Source of the DNA: DATMER01 sp034667225
GTDB taxonomy: Bacteria > Acidobacteriota > Thermoanaerobaculia > Multivoradales > UBA5704
Length of the DNA: 64,000 nt
NCBI GenBank assembly: GCA_034667225.1
Contig: JAXDKG010000009.1
Coordinates: forward strand, 1 to 64,000
Direction of reading: 5' to 3'
Under the pieces are notes generated by a model. That model worked only from the letters and a program-made list of their open reading frames with translations. It searched no databases and had not been told where the DNA came from. The position numbers were made by a program, and so were the translations under genes. How positions within the stretch are numbered: the stretch's first letter is position 1; each line of letters begins with the position of its first letter. Positions 55,221-63,798 of this stretch are shown here, piece by piece.

Positions 55221-58200
55221 CTATCGCCAGTCGCCGGTGATTTGGAACGCGGCCCAGTGGTACGGGTGGGAGAAGGCCTTGCTCCGGATCAGGTCGGCCT
55301 GGGCCGACCGCAGCGCCTCATCCTTGCTCCGGCCCTGGCGCAGGTAGCCGTAGAAGCGCTTCATCAGGTCCGCGGTGGAGTCGTCGGCGACGCTCCAGAG
55401 CGAGGCGAGGACAGAGCGCGCACCGGCGTATTGGAATGCACGCGTCAAGCCGAGAAGCCCTTCGCCCCCCATCTCCCTTCCCAGAGCCGTGTCGCAGGCC
55501 GAGAGGGTGACCAGGTCGGCGTCGAGGCGCACGCTCTCCAGGATCTCCCAGGCCTGGAGCAGGCCATTGTCCCGGCCCTCCTGTGGACGATCGGGAATCG
55601 TCAGGGCGAGGGAGGAGTTCAGCGGAAAGTGCTCGTCGAGCAGGCCGTGGCAGGCGAAGTGGACGAGGCGCGACTCGGGTCCGAGGGACTTTGCCTTCTC
55701 CTCCGTGGCTTCCCGGCCGAGGTAGACCCGGGGGTTCGGATACAAGGCGGCGATGGCCTCGACCTCACGGCGCGAAGAAGGGAGGGGATCGAGAGTCAAC
55801 CCGCGGCGGACGATCTCGCGGATGCCGGGATCGGCGGAGGCATCCGGCGCCGACTGCGGGTAAGCAGGATCGCCGAAGGCCGCGAGCTGCTCCTTCCCGG
55901 GGTCTCGCGCGGCCGGGCGCGACCGCACCAGCTCCGCGTAGACCGTGGCGGAGAGCACCGAATGGACCGGCTTCCATTCGATGAGATGGCGGTCACCGCG
56001 CATCAGGGCGGTGAAAGGCAATGTGTACAGCGGGCCATCCACGGAGAGGAGGATCCGTTGCGCTCCGGCAATCCGTGCCTCGGCGGGGCGGACGAGCAGG
56101 CGGTAGAGATGCCGTGCCCGGGCATCGAGCGCCGCGCGTTCGGAGCTGGGGCGCTGCACGAGCCGGCGGAAGCTCTCCACCTCCTCGCGCAGAGCCTTCG
56201 TGCCGGCAGCAATCCGGAAGACCGATAGACCGGGGCCGCCTGCGCCCGCGGATTGAACGACGAAGAGCCAGGTCCTCTCCGGTCCTACGGCATAGGCGAG
56301 GAGCACGGTGCCAGGATCGAGGACGGCGCGGGTGCCTGCCAGATCGAGCGGCTCGGGGTCCTGAAGCGCGGCGGCGCGGGGTGACTCCCGCCGGATCCTG
56401 GCGAGGATCTCCTCCTGGCGGCTGCGCAGGTCGCGCAGCTCGCCCGTTAGCTGCTCGATCTCGGCGTCGTCCCGGCCTGCGCTCAGGCGGGCAAGCTGCG
56501 CCTGGACGCGGTCGTACTCGGCGTCGGCGTGCCGGCGCTCGGCGGCGATCTGCGGCGGCAGGTCCGTGAGGCGGAGGTCCCGTTCGGAGAGAGTGGCCAG
56601 GAAAGAGCGGGCGCGGCCGCGCTCCAGGGCGTGGAACGCTTCGGCGGGCCGTCCGAGTTGGATCAGACCTTCCAGGCAGGCTTGATAGTAGTCGGCGATG
56701 GAGGCCTCGAACGAGATCCGCGCTTCCGGGGTACCGCCGAGCCTGGTGCGCTGGCGATCGAGGACGTCGATGGCGCGGCAGAGGTCGCGGGTCCCTTCTT
56801 CGTGCCGGCCGGCCTGGCGCTCGGCACGGCCCAGGAAATGGAGCGCCTCGGCCTCACCGATCGCCCCCGGAGCGAGCTCGTGCCGGAGCTCCAGGGCGTG
56901 GCGGTGGAGCGCGAGGGCTTCCGTCAGGCGCCCGCGCCGGGCGGCGACCTCACCCAGGTCGCGCAGCAGGTCGGAGGTCCAGAGGCTCTCGGGCGCTTTT
57001 CCTTCGTAGATCGTGAGCGATCTGCGAAGGTATTCTTGCGCCGTGGCGAGATCGCCGGCGGCCATTTCCAGCCGCCCGAGCTGCTCGAGGATCTCCGCTA
57101 CGTTGACAGATTCCGGCGAGGCCCTTTCCTCCGCTGCCAGATCGCGCTTCAGGTAGCCCCGCCCCGCGGCGAAGTCGCCTCGCAGAGCCGCCAGGATCCC
57201 CAGATTGGTCAGGGCGCCGTAGGACAGCGCGTCCAGGGAGACCTTCTCCTGCATCGCGAGGGCGCGTCGATTGTAGGCCTCGGCCGCGGCCAGGTCGCCG
57301 CGGCGCTCGGCCAGGTTGCCCAGATTGATCAGGGTTCTGGAGATCTGTAACTCTTTGGATGCCTTCCGTTCGTCCAATTCCAGGGCGCGCCGGAGCAGGT
57401 CGTCGGCCATGGCGAGGTCGCCGCGCTGCATCATGACGTCCGCAAGGCTGTTCAGGCAGTTCGCCACGCTTTCGCCGTCGGGGTCGTCCTTCTCGAAGAT
57501 CGCGAGCGCCTGCCGGTAAAGGCCTGCCGATCTCTCCAGATCTCCGCGGTCCCGGGCCAGGTCGCCGAGGTTTTGAAGGAAGAGGGCGTGGTCGGCCGTG
57601 TTTGCAGCCACACGGCGCTGCAGCACCTCGGCGCGCGTGAGGTAATCCTCTGCCGTGGCGAGATCGCCGCGCAGGCGGGCGAGAAGTCCCAGGTTGTTGA
57701 GGCTTCCCGTGACCTCGATCGACCCGGGTGCCAGCTCTTCCCGGATCGCCAGGGCCTGCCGCAGAAGGGTTTCGCCGCCAGGAGGGTCACCCGTGCTCGC
57801 GACGGCGACGCCCAGGTGGTTGAGCGTGCGCGCTTCGGCCAGGCTCCGCGGGGCCGCCGCACGATCGAGCGCCAGGGCTTTCTGGAGACGATCGATCGCC
57901 GCGTCCCAGTTTCCGAGGCGCCCCAACGTCCACCCCCAATCGTGGAGGAGCTGGGCTGCCGCCGAAGGCTGAGGCTCCTGCTCCAGAAGCTCCACGGCCT
58001 CGCCGTAGGCGGCGTCCGCCTCGGGCCTCTTCCCGGCCTCGAAGAGCGTCCTTGCCAGCCGGTCCAGAAACCACGCGGCGAGCCGGCCATCTCCGGCAGT
58101 CCGTGCGGATTGCGCCGCGGACCGCCAGCTCCGCTCGGCCGCGGCGAGGTCGCCTGCCGCGATGCTCGTCTTCCCTGCCGAATACAAATCCGCCAGGCCG

Positions 58201-59243
58201 GCTGGGAGACCGGGCCGCGTTTCGATTCTCCACTCCCCCGCGGTGAGCGTCCAGGCTCTCTCCTCGTCGCCGCGCTTTCCGCGCAAGGTGACGGGGCGCC
58301 GCGGGGCCTCTTCGATCTCGAGCGGCAGCAGGTCGTAGGGAGAGCGCACGAGCCCGCTGGCAGCCGCAGAGGACCACGAGAGGATCTCGTCTCCCGGTTG
58401 CAGCCCCGCCTTCTCGCCCGGCGAGCGCGGCGCCACGCTTTCGATCACGACGCCGGCTGCTGCCCGCGGGCACCCTTCGTCCACGATCCCCAGCCCGTGG
58501 TCCACGGCGGCGAGCAGAGCCCGCAGGCTACCGTCTTCCGCCGCCTCGACGGCCTTCCGCAATCGCTCGCGCGCCTCGGCTTCCTCTCTGGAGAGGGTGA
58601 CGAAGTCAGCCTCGCCGCGGGCTACCGGTCCAGGCCTGTCCAGCGCCTTGACGGTCCAGTGATAGAGGGCGCCGGGCACAAGGAGCCCGGCCGGGACGCT
58701 GATGGCAGGATCTTCTGTCACGGCGCCAAAGACCACCTTCCCGCGGGTGTCCTCGACGTCCACCTGGTGGCGAGCGGCGCCGCTGGCAGGCTGGAAGCGC
58801 AGGACGGTGGCGCCGGCGAGGGTCACGGTCCCATCTCGCGGGGAGAGGCAGTCGATCTCGTCGCCCCGGATGCGCACGGCTCCTGCCTTGAGGCCAGGGT
58901 GGTCCTCCTTCACGATCGGCAGGAGCCGTGGCAGGGGAGACACCCGGGTGAGCGCCCTCACAGTCCCCGCGCGGGAGGCCAGATCCTTTTTTCCGATCGT
59001 CACCCGCGAACGCTCGCCCAGCTCGTAGCGGAGCCCGTTCACGAACGCGAGCGCCACGCGCGAGCCCGGGCTCAGCTCCAGGGCCGTGCCTGCGGGCAGC
59101 CGGTCGAACAGACGCAGGGGCCGGTGAACGGGAGTGGTGAGCGAGGCTTCGCCGGCGAGCGAGTAGATGATGGCGACGGGCTCGTCCGCCGCGGCCGGAA
59201 GCGCGAGAAGGACGGCGAGACCCAGGATAGAAAGGCTTTTCAT
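55221..59243 (-). CDS. Exported FecR-like/PDZ/TPR protein with C-terminal CHAT protease domain
   Basis: A 1,340-residue protein. A signal peptide (MKSLSILGLAVLLALPAAA) is followed by a FecR-like beta domain (LPAGTALELSPGSRVALAF), a PDZ-like segment (SVAPRSPGEKAGLQPGDEIL) and about ten TPRs (residues about 430-900, for example LNNLGLLARLRGDLATAEDY). The C-terminal CHAT domain has the caspase-like dyad: His about 1199 in LVHFACHGLLDE and Cys about 1250 in LVTLSACDTALG, both intact. CHAT proteins are cysteine proteases or scaffolds. Its start overlaps the kinase gene (ATGA), so it is probably a kinase-linked extracytoplasmic effector. The substrate is unknown. Confidence 0.9.
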   Translation of the reverse strand: MKSLSILGLAVLLALPAAADEPVAIIYSLAGEASLTTPVHRPLRLFDRLPAGTALELSPGSRVALAFVNGLRYELGERSRVTIGKKDLASRAGTVRALTRVSPLPRLLPIVKEDHPGLKAGAVRIRGDEIDCLSPRDGTVTLAGATVLRFQPASGAARHQVDVEDTRGKVVFGAVTEDPAISVPAGLLVPGALYHWTVKALDRPGPVARGEADFVTLSREEAEARERLRKAVEAAEDGSLRALLAAVDHGLGIVDEGCPRAAAGVVIESVAPRSPGEKAGLQPGDEILSWSSAAASGLVRSPYDLLPLEIEEAPRRPVTLRGKRGDEERAWTLTAGEWRIETRPGLPAGLADLYSAGKTSIAAGDLAAAERSWRSAAQSARTAGDGRLAAWFLDRLARTLFEAGKRPEADAAYGEAVELLEQEPQPSAAAQLLHDWGWTLGRLGNWDAAIDRLQKALALDRAAAPRSLAEARTLNHLGVAVASTGDPPGGETLLRQALAIREELAPGSIEVTGSLNNLGLLARLRGDLATAEDYLTRAEVLQRRVAANTADHALFLQNLGDLARDRGDLERSAGLYRQALAIFEKDDPDGESVANCLNSLADVMMQRGDLAMADDLLRRALELDERKASKELQISRTLINLGNLAERRGDLAAAEAYNRRALAMQEKVSLDALSYGALTNLGILAALRGDFAAGRGYLKRDLAAEERASPESVNVAEILEQLGRLEMAAGDLATAQEYLRRSLTIYEGKAPESLWTSDLLRDLGEVAARRGRLTEALALHRHALELRHELAPGAIGEAEALHFLGRAERQAGRHEEGTRDLCRAIDVLDRQRTRLGGTPEARISFEASIADYYQACLEGLIQLGRPAEAFHALERGRARSFLATLSERDLRLTDLPPQIAAERRHADAEYDRVQAQLARLSAGRDDAEIEQLTGELRDLRSRQEEILARIRRESPRAAALQDPEPLDLAGTRAVLDPGTVLLAYAVGPERTWLFVVQSAGAGGPGLSVFRIAAGTKALREEVESFRRLVQRPSSERAALDARARHLYRLLVRPAEARIAGAQRILLSVDGPLYTLPFTALMRGDRHLIEWKPVHSVLSATVYAELVRSRPAARDPGKEQLAAFGDPAYPQSAPDASADPGIREIVRRGLTLDPLPSSRREVEAIAALYPNPRVYLGREATEEKAKSLGPESRLVHFACHGLLDEHFPLNSSLALTIPDRPQEGRDNGLLQAWEILESVRLDADLVTLSACDTALGREMGGEGLLGLTRAFQYAGARSVLASLWSVADDSTADLMKRFYGYLRQGRSKDEALRSAQADLIRSKAFSHPYHWAAFQITGDWR

Positions 59244-61138
59244 GACGCCGGGACCTCCGGAGGAGAAGGAAGGATGCGCCGCAGGGCGAGCGCGGCAAGA
59301 AGCCCGAGCAGGAGCAGCAGCAGGGGAGCCGCAACCGGGAGCATCAGGCCGGTCCACCAGAAGACCGGGAACGAGAGCGCCAGGTAGATGCCTGCCGCCG
59401 GAACGGACCAGATCGCGGCCCGGCCGCCGCAGAGCACGCCGCCGATGGCGAGGGCTGTTGCACACCACAGGGCGGCGAGGACCGGCATCCTGGCCGGCTC
59501 CCGCACCGGCATGCCCGCGAGGATCGTGTCCACCATCAGGGCCTGGAATGTGAGCCCGGACACGGCCGCCCCCGGAATGCGATGGTAGTCGTCCCCGGAG
59601 CCGCGCAGCTCCCCGCCCACGAGCACGAGCCGGTCGCGGAACATCCCGGGGCTCCGCTGGAGGGCCATGGGGACCTGGCGCCAGGAGATCCGCGAGTAGC
59701 GCGGCCAGTCGATCCGGGTGTCGATCTGGAAGTCCCGCGGCTGCTCTCCGGTCCGGCCCGCCGCCAGCGCGGCCCACGAAGGCCGTGCGTTCCCCGAGCG
59801 GTCGCGGAAGCGGAGCCGGCCACGGCGGACGGCGCCGTCCTGGTCCTCGTCCAGGTTGACGAAGCCGAAGAGTTGAGAGGTCTGCGCGCCGAGCGCCGCC
59901 GCGGTCAGCCCATCCAGGCACTGCGGACCGATCACGCTGCCGTCGGGAGCGGAGAACGCGGCGAGCGTCAGGGTTTCGGGGTGGCGCAGGACCAGGTCCG
60001 AGAAACTTCGCGAGGCGCTCCACTGCGCGGGCAGCAGGAGGTCGATCGCGATGCTGCGCGCGCCGGCATCGAAGATCCTGGACAGGATGCGCCCGACCTC
60101 GTCCGCCCGGTCCGCCAGGGAGAGAGCGCTGCTGTCGAGGCTCGCCTCGTCGATGGTGATCAGCAGGATGCGCGGGTCGGGGGCTCTCGCGGGCGACGTG
60201 CGGACGCGCAGATCCTGGAGCCGGCGCTCGACGCCCGGCGAGGGTAGGAAGAAGGCCACGGCGGCCAGGGCTGCGGCGAGGCCCACCGCGATCCACGTCC
60301 GCCTCGGGACCTCGACGGCCTTCCACCGCGCCAGCTCGGCCCGCGCCATGCCTTCCCGAAGGAGGCGCACGGCCTCGCCCGCGGTGCGGGGACGGCGGGA
60401 CGGGTCCTTCTGCAGCGCCTCCCGGAGAGCGAGCCAGACTTCCGCGGGCAGGGGGAGCGGAGGCGGCTCCGACTCCAGGTGGCCGGCCAGAACCTCGGCC
60501 ACCGATCCCCGGAACGGCGGCCTGCCCCCGAGGAGCTCGTACGTGAGCACGCCGAACGAGTAGACGTCCGAGGCGCGGCTGGCTCTCCCGTTGCGGATCA
60601 GCTCCGGGGCCGCGTAGAGCGGAGTGCCGATCTCCTCGTCACCGGTCCTGTCCGAGAGCAGCTCCGCGAGGCCGAAGTCGAGGACCTTGACCTGACCCGT
60701 CGTGCAGACAAGGACGTTGCCGGGCTTGAGATCGCGGTGAAGGACGCCCGCGCTGTGGGCGGCATCGATCGCATCGGCGATCTGGTCGAGCAGGGGAAGC
60801 GCCTGCGCGAAGGCCAGAGGACCCGCGAGGGGCATCCCTTCGAGAAGCTCCGTGACGATGTAGTCGATCCCGGAATCGGTGGCCTCGACGATGTGGGGGT
60901 GCCGGAGGCGTCCGAGCGCCACAGCCTCCCTGCGGAAGCGCTCGAGAGCGGCGGGAGCCGGGGGGCCCGCGGTCTTCAGGAGCTTGATCGCGAAGGACTT
61001 CTGCAGGCCGGCGTGCACCGCCCGATAGACGGTCCCGGCGGTTCCTTCTCCTAGACGCTCCTCCAGGCGGTACCTGCCGCCGACGAGGGGTGGTTCGAAG
61101 GTCGCTTGCGTGGCGCTTCCCGCTCTTGAGCTGCCCAT
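59240..61138 (-). CDS. Transmembrane Ser/Thr protein kinase with extracytoplasmic CHASE2 sensor
   Basis: A 632-residue membrane kinase. The Hanks-type kinase domain spans about 22-270: glycine loop RLGEGTAGTVYRA, Lys52, catalytic loop HRDLKPGN (134-141) and DFG (154-156), all intact. A first membrane helix near 285 leads to a CHASE2 domain (about 300-530: LLITIDEASLDSSALS, GARSIAIDLLLP, RDRLVLVGGEL). Two or three helices end the protein. CHASE2 senses an unknown outside signal. It is translated just ahead of the CHAT gene with a 4-bp overlap. Confidence 0.92.
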   Translation of the reverse strand: MGSSRAGSATQATFEPPLVGGRYRLEERLGEGTAGTVYRAVHAGLQKSFAIKLLKTAGPPAPAALERFRREAVALGRLRHPHIVEATDSGIDYIVTELLEGMPLAGPLAFAQALPLLDQIADAIDAAHSAGVLHRDLKPGNVLVCTTGQVKVLDFGLAELLSDRTGDEEIGTPLYAAPELIRNGRASRASDVYSFGVLTYELLGGRPPFRGSVAEVLAGHLESEPPPLPLPAEVWLALREALQKDPSRRPRTAGEAVRLLREGMARAELARWKAVEVPRRTWIAVGLAAALAAVAFFLPSPGVERRLQDLRVRTSPARAPDPRILLITIDEASLDSSALSLADRADEVGRILSRIFDAGARSIAIDLLLPAQWSASRSFSDLVLRHPETLTLAAFSAPDGSVIGPQCLDGLTAAALGAQTSQLFGFVNLDEDQDGAVRRGRLRFRDRSGNARPSWAALAAGRTGEQPRDFQIDTRIDWPRYSRISWRQVPMALQRSPGMFRDRLVLVGGELRGSGDDYHRIPGAAVSGLTFQALMVDTILAGMPVREPARMPVLAALWCATALAIGGVLCGGRAAIWSVPAAGIYLALSFPVFWWTGLMLPVAAPLLLLLLGLLAALALRRILPSPPEVPAS

Positions 61139-61218
61139 GTCCTGGTCTCTTCCCGCCCTCTTCTACGCATTTCCAGGCAGCGCTGTTCTGGCTCGCGCAT
61201 AAACCCCTCCAGGAACGG

Positions 61219-61247
61219 CAAAGAGCCCCCTCGCCAGGAGGGGGCTC
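61219..61247 (-). terminator. Rho-independent terminator after the second secreted hydrolase
   Basis: A perfect 10-bp stem (GAGGGGGCTC / complementary arm) with a 5-base loop lies just past the stop of the minus-strand gene and is followed on that strand by TTTGCC. It separates the hydrolase from the kinase-CHAT operon. Confidence 0.75.
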
Positions 61248-61270
61248 ACGATCGATGGTCCTTTCCTATT

Positions 61271-63094
61271 CTACTTCCCGAAGGCGGGATCCATCGACTC
61301 GGCGATGGCGCGGAGCGCCGCCGGGTCCGGAGCCGCCACCGAAGGATCGGCGGCGACCCAATAGCGGGCCCCTCCCTTGCCCCTCCAGTGCAGGGACCGC
61401 TCGCTAACCTGCATGCCATCGAAGCTCTTGCCGTAGCGGTAGATGCCCCCGCGGATCACTTGGCCCGCGGCATCCTCGAACGTCCAGGTGAAGTCGAGGA
61501 CCGGGGTGTGTGCCGAGCCCTCGGCGCCGCAGCTCCGCGTCGGGCTCGTGTACTCGGCCTGCTCCGCCGTCCTGGTGTAGCCGGCAGGAGCCTTGGGTGC
61601 CGAGAATCCGAGGCGCCGGACCGCGTTCTCATCGGCGTGGACCGTTTCGACGAGGCACGCCCGGTTGAACGAAGCATCCAGGGCAGCCGCCACCGAACGC
61701 ACGGCCTTCTTGCCGATCGGCAAGCCGTCCCGCATGCCGGAGATCGAGATCTGGAGAGCGCCGCTCGTCCATTCCGCGCCCACGTCGGTGAGGAGCGAGC
61801 GGCCGGTGCCCAGGGCCGGTGAGACGACGATGCTGAGCGTGCCTCCCGCCGAGTCGCCGAAGAGAACCGCGGTGTTCATACCGTCGGGAGAGCGCTCCAC
61901 GGCGAGCTCGCTGAAGCCCGCGGGGACCGCCGAGCTCGGGTCGCCGAGCCCGAGATCCGTCAACGCCGCCCCCGCATCCTCCGTGCCTGCCACGGACGCA
62001 GCGAACCCGGTCCCCAGGCAGGACGGGGAATTGTTCGCGTTTTGCACGGCGGGATAGGGCAGGATCTGGAGGTACTGGGTCACGACCGGTTTCGGGCTGG
62101 CGTCAGCTCGAAAGATAGTGTTACTGATGGTGTTATTGGGGTCTCTGAGAGTAAAGATGAACGCCCTTCTGACATCCCAGTCGTAGAGGTGGGTGGACTG
62201 CGAACTGAGGTATCCCGCGTACGTCTTGTTCACCTCGCACGTCCTCTGGCGTTGAGCGCTCTCTCCCACCGCGTTCGACCTCCACCCGTACTCCGTCACC
62301 CACACCGGCCGGTGCCGCAGCGAGGGTGCGTGGTTCCAGACATAGGCGAGGTTCTCGTAGTTGAGGCGCGTCCCCATGGTCAGCGCGGTCTCCGTGCTCC
62401 CCGCGTTGTTGTGAACCGAGATGACGTCGATGAAGCTGGTTCCCTGGCCGTCGGAATAGAAGGTCTGCTCGGCCTGCTGCAGGATCCGCCGCTTGCGGTT
62501 GTCGGCACCGTCGGCGTCATTCCTGCTCATGAAGGCCGGAGCGACGACCAGGGTTCCCGGCGCCTGGGCCCGGATCTCCACCGCCGCCGCGTGGACGAAG
62601 TCAATGAAGAGCGGCGGCTCTTCGATGTTGCGGCCCCATCCGATGCCATCCTTGTTGGTTTCCTTCTGGTCTGGTTCGTTCCAGATCTCGTATGCCGCGA
62701 TTCTGCCGCGGAACTCCTGGGCCATTCGCCGGACGAAGGCGGACCACTCGGTGGTGCTATAGGGAGGAATGTTGCCATTGCTGCTGAGCCATGCCGGAAC
62801 GACATGGAGGATGGCCAGCACCTGCTGACCGTTGGCAATGGCGAAATTCACCCGGTCGTTGGTTGGCCCGATGTTCCAGGCACTGGGCGTGGGCTGAATT
62901 TCCGCCCAGATGATATCCATCCGGGACCACCCCAGGTTCGCGCTTCTGACCAGATTGTGCTCGTAGTTCGCATTGACGCCGATGCTCACCGGCCGCGTTG
63001 GCGGATGGCTGGCAGCCAAGGGCCTGGCCGCCATCGTCGAGAGGACGAGCGCTGTGAGGCTGAGTAGAGCTGCCTTCTTCTGCTGTCGAAGCAT
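61271..63094 (-). CDS. Secreted glycoside-hydrolase-like protein (GH39/GH5-like barrel)
   Basis: A 607-residue exported protein starting MLRQQKKAALLSLTALVL with a signal peptide ending ARPLAA. The barrel carries IAAYEIWNEPDQKE (acid/base Glu in WNEP) and PVWVTEYGWRSN (the second, nucleophile-type Glu), the pair expected of retaining clan GH-A enzymes. The C-terminal 250 residues are beta-rich with an unrecognised function. GGAGA precedes the ATG. The substrate is unknown. Its upstream region mirrors that of the hydrolase at 53263-55056, so the two may be co-regulated. Confidence 0.82.
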   Translation of the reverse strand: MLRQQKKAALLSLTALVLSTMAARPLAASHPPTRPVSIGVNANYEHNLVRSANLGWSRMDIIWAEIQPTPSAWNIGPTNDRVNFAIANGQQVLAILHVVPAWLSSNGNIPPYSTTEWSAFVRRMAQEFRGRIAAYEIWNEPDQKETNKDGIGWGRNIEEPPLFIDFVHAAAVEIRAQAPGTLVVAPAFMSRNDADGADNRKRRILQQAEQTFYSDGQGTSFIDVISVHNNAGSTETALTMGTRLNYENLAYVWNHAPSLRHRPVWVTEYGWRSNAVGESAQRQRTCEVNKTYAGYLSSQSTHLYDWDVRRAFIFTLRDPNNTISNTIFRADASPKPVVTQYLQILPYPAVQNANNSPSCLGTGFAASVAGTEDAGAALTDLGLGDPSSAVPAGFSELAVERSPDGMNTAVLFGDSAGGTLSIVVSPALGTGRSLLTDVGAEWTSGALQISISGMRDGLPIGKKAVRSVAAALDASFNRACLVETVHADENAVRRLGFSAPKAPAGYTRTAEQAEYTSPTRSCGAEGSAHTPVLDFTWTFEDAAGQVIRGGIYRYGKSFDGMQVSERSLHWRGKGGARYWVAADPSVAAPDPAALRAIAESMDPAFGK

Positions 63095-63154
63095 TGGAAC
63101 TCTCCATTTCTTCCTGGGCTCAGCCCAGGAGTCAACCCGATGCCCGGCAGCGAG

Positions 63155-63170
63155 TGCAGCACCCGGACCT
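63155..63170 (-). promoter_or_regulatory. Candidate sigma-54 (-24/-12) promoter of the second secreted hydrolase
   Basis: On the minus strand AGGTCCGGGTGCTGCA has GG-N10-GC and agrees at 13 of 16 positions with the element at 55112-55127. It lies 61 bases before the ATG (56 for the other gene). Confidence 0.6.
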
Positions 63171-63232
63171 GCCGGAAGGAGAGTCGTAACTGATTGGAAA
63201 GGAAAGCATTGGCCGGAGCGGAGCCGTTCTGG

Positions 63233-63273
63233 GATTCCATCCGTGGAACCCTCCCTGGCAGGGGAGGGTTCCG
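63233..63273. promoter_or_regulatory. Candidate enhancer (UAS) of the second secreted hydrolase
   Basis: GATTCCA-N4-TGGAACC (63233-63250) followed by GGTTCCG at 63267-63273 reproduces the order and exact spacing of half-sites upstream of the first hydrolase gene. The inner part forms a strong GGAACCCTCCC/GGGAGGGTTCC hairpin. Confidence 0.55.
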
Positions 63274-63331
63274 AATCCGGAACTCACGCTTCTGATATTT
63301 CCGTAACTGCCAGCTCAGGTGTGACGGAGCA

Positions 63332-63431
63332 CTAGTACCTTGTCACAGCCCGAGTGATGGATAGTGTTTGATGTAGGGGCGGCTCTTGTGGCCGCCCTCC
63401 GGAAGGGCACCCACAAGAGGTGCCCCTACAG
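63332..63431. repeat. MITE-like palindromic element, copy 3 (right-truncated)
   Basis: It starts CTAGTACCTTGTCACAGCC, the complement of copy 1's right end, and runs through the hairpin to CCCCTACAG, where homology ends and array 3 begins. The bases just before it (GTGACGGAGCACTAG) look like the end of another copy sharing the CTAG, suggesting tandem or nested insertion at CTAG. Confidence 0.75.
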
Positions 63432-63440
63432 TAGCTCGCG

Positions 63441-63753
63441 CAAACGAGCGGTTTCTGGCTCAAACGAGTGGTTGGGCGGCTCCAACGGCTGGGTAGGCGG
63501 TTCAAACGAGCCGTTTGAGGCGTCTACCCACTGGGTCGCTCGCGCAAACGAGTGGATTGCTCGCGCAAACGAGCGGATTGCTCGCGCAAACGAGCGGATT
63601 GCTGGCTCAAACGAGTGGATTGCTGGCTCAAACGAGTAGTTGGCGGCTCAAACGAGTCGTTTGAGGCGTCCACCCACTGGGTAGCTCGCTCAAACGAGTG
63701 GTTTGAGGGGTCTACCCGTTGGTTAGCCATGTCTACCCGTCCCCCGACCCGCC
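63441..63753. repeat. Array 3: 15 units, 21-bp period with two 20-bp units
   Basis: Unit starts (CAAACGAG, CCAACGGC, CTACCCAC and similar) fall at 63441, 63461, 63482, 63503, 63524, 63545, 63566, 63587, 63608, 63629, 63649, 63670, 63691, 63712 and 63733. The best-conserved core is CAAACGAGTGGATTGC. One plus-strand frame reads heptads such as SNEWIAG and ANERIAR. It directly follows MITE copy 3. No gene is apparent in 63432-63798. Confidence 0.87.
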
Positions 63754-63798
63754 GCCGAGCGGGCCGGGGGATGCTCCCCTCCTCCAACCCAGCTATTC

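Noticed and set aside
61197..61211. A GG-N10-GC (TGGAGGGGTTTATGCG) upstream of the kinase gene as a third sigma-54 promoter
   Set aside because: The -24 and -12 blocks are poor matches and no GGTTCCA-type half-sites accompany it; with GC-rich sequence a chance match is likely. Its distance of about 60 bases from the ATG is the only point in favour.
63364..63639. A coding heptad-repeat protein in array 3
   Set aside because: The frame begins inside the MITE hairpin with no ribosome binding site, and array 2, with the same consensus, is interrupted by stops.
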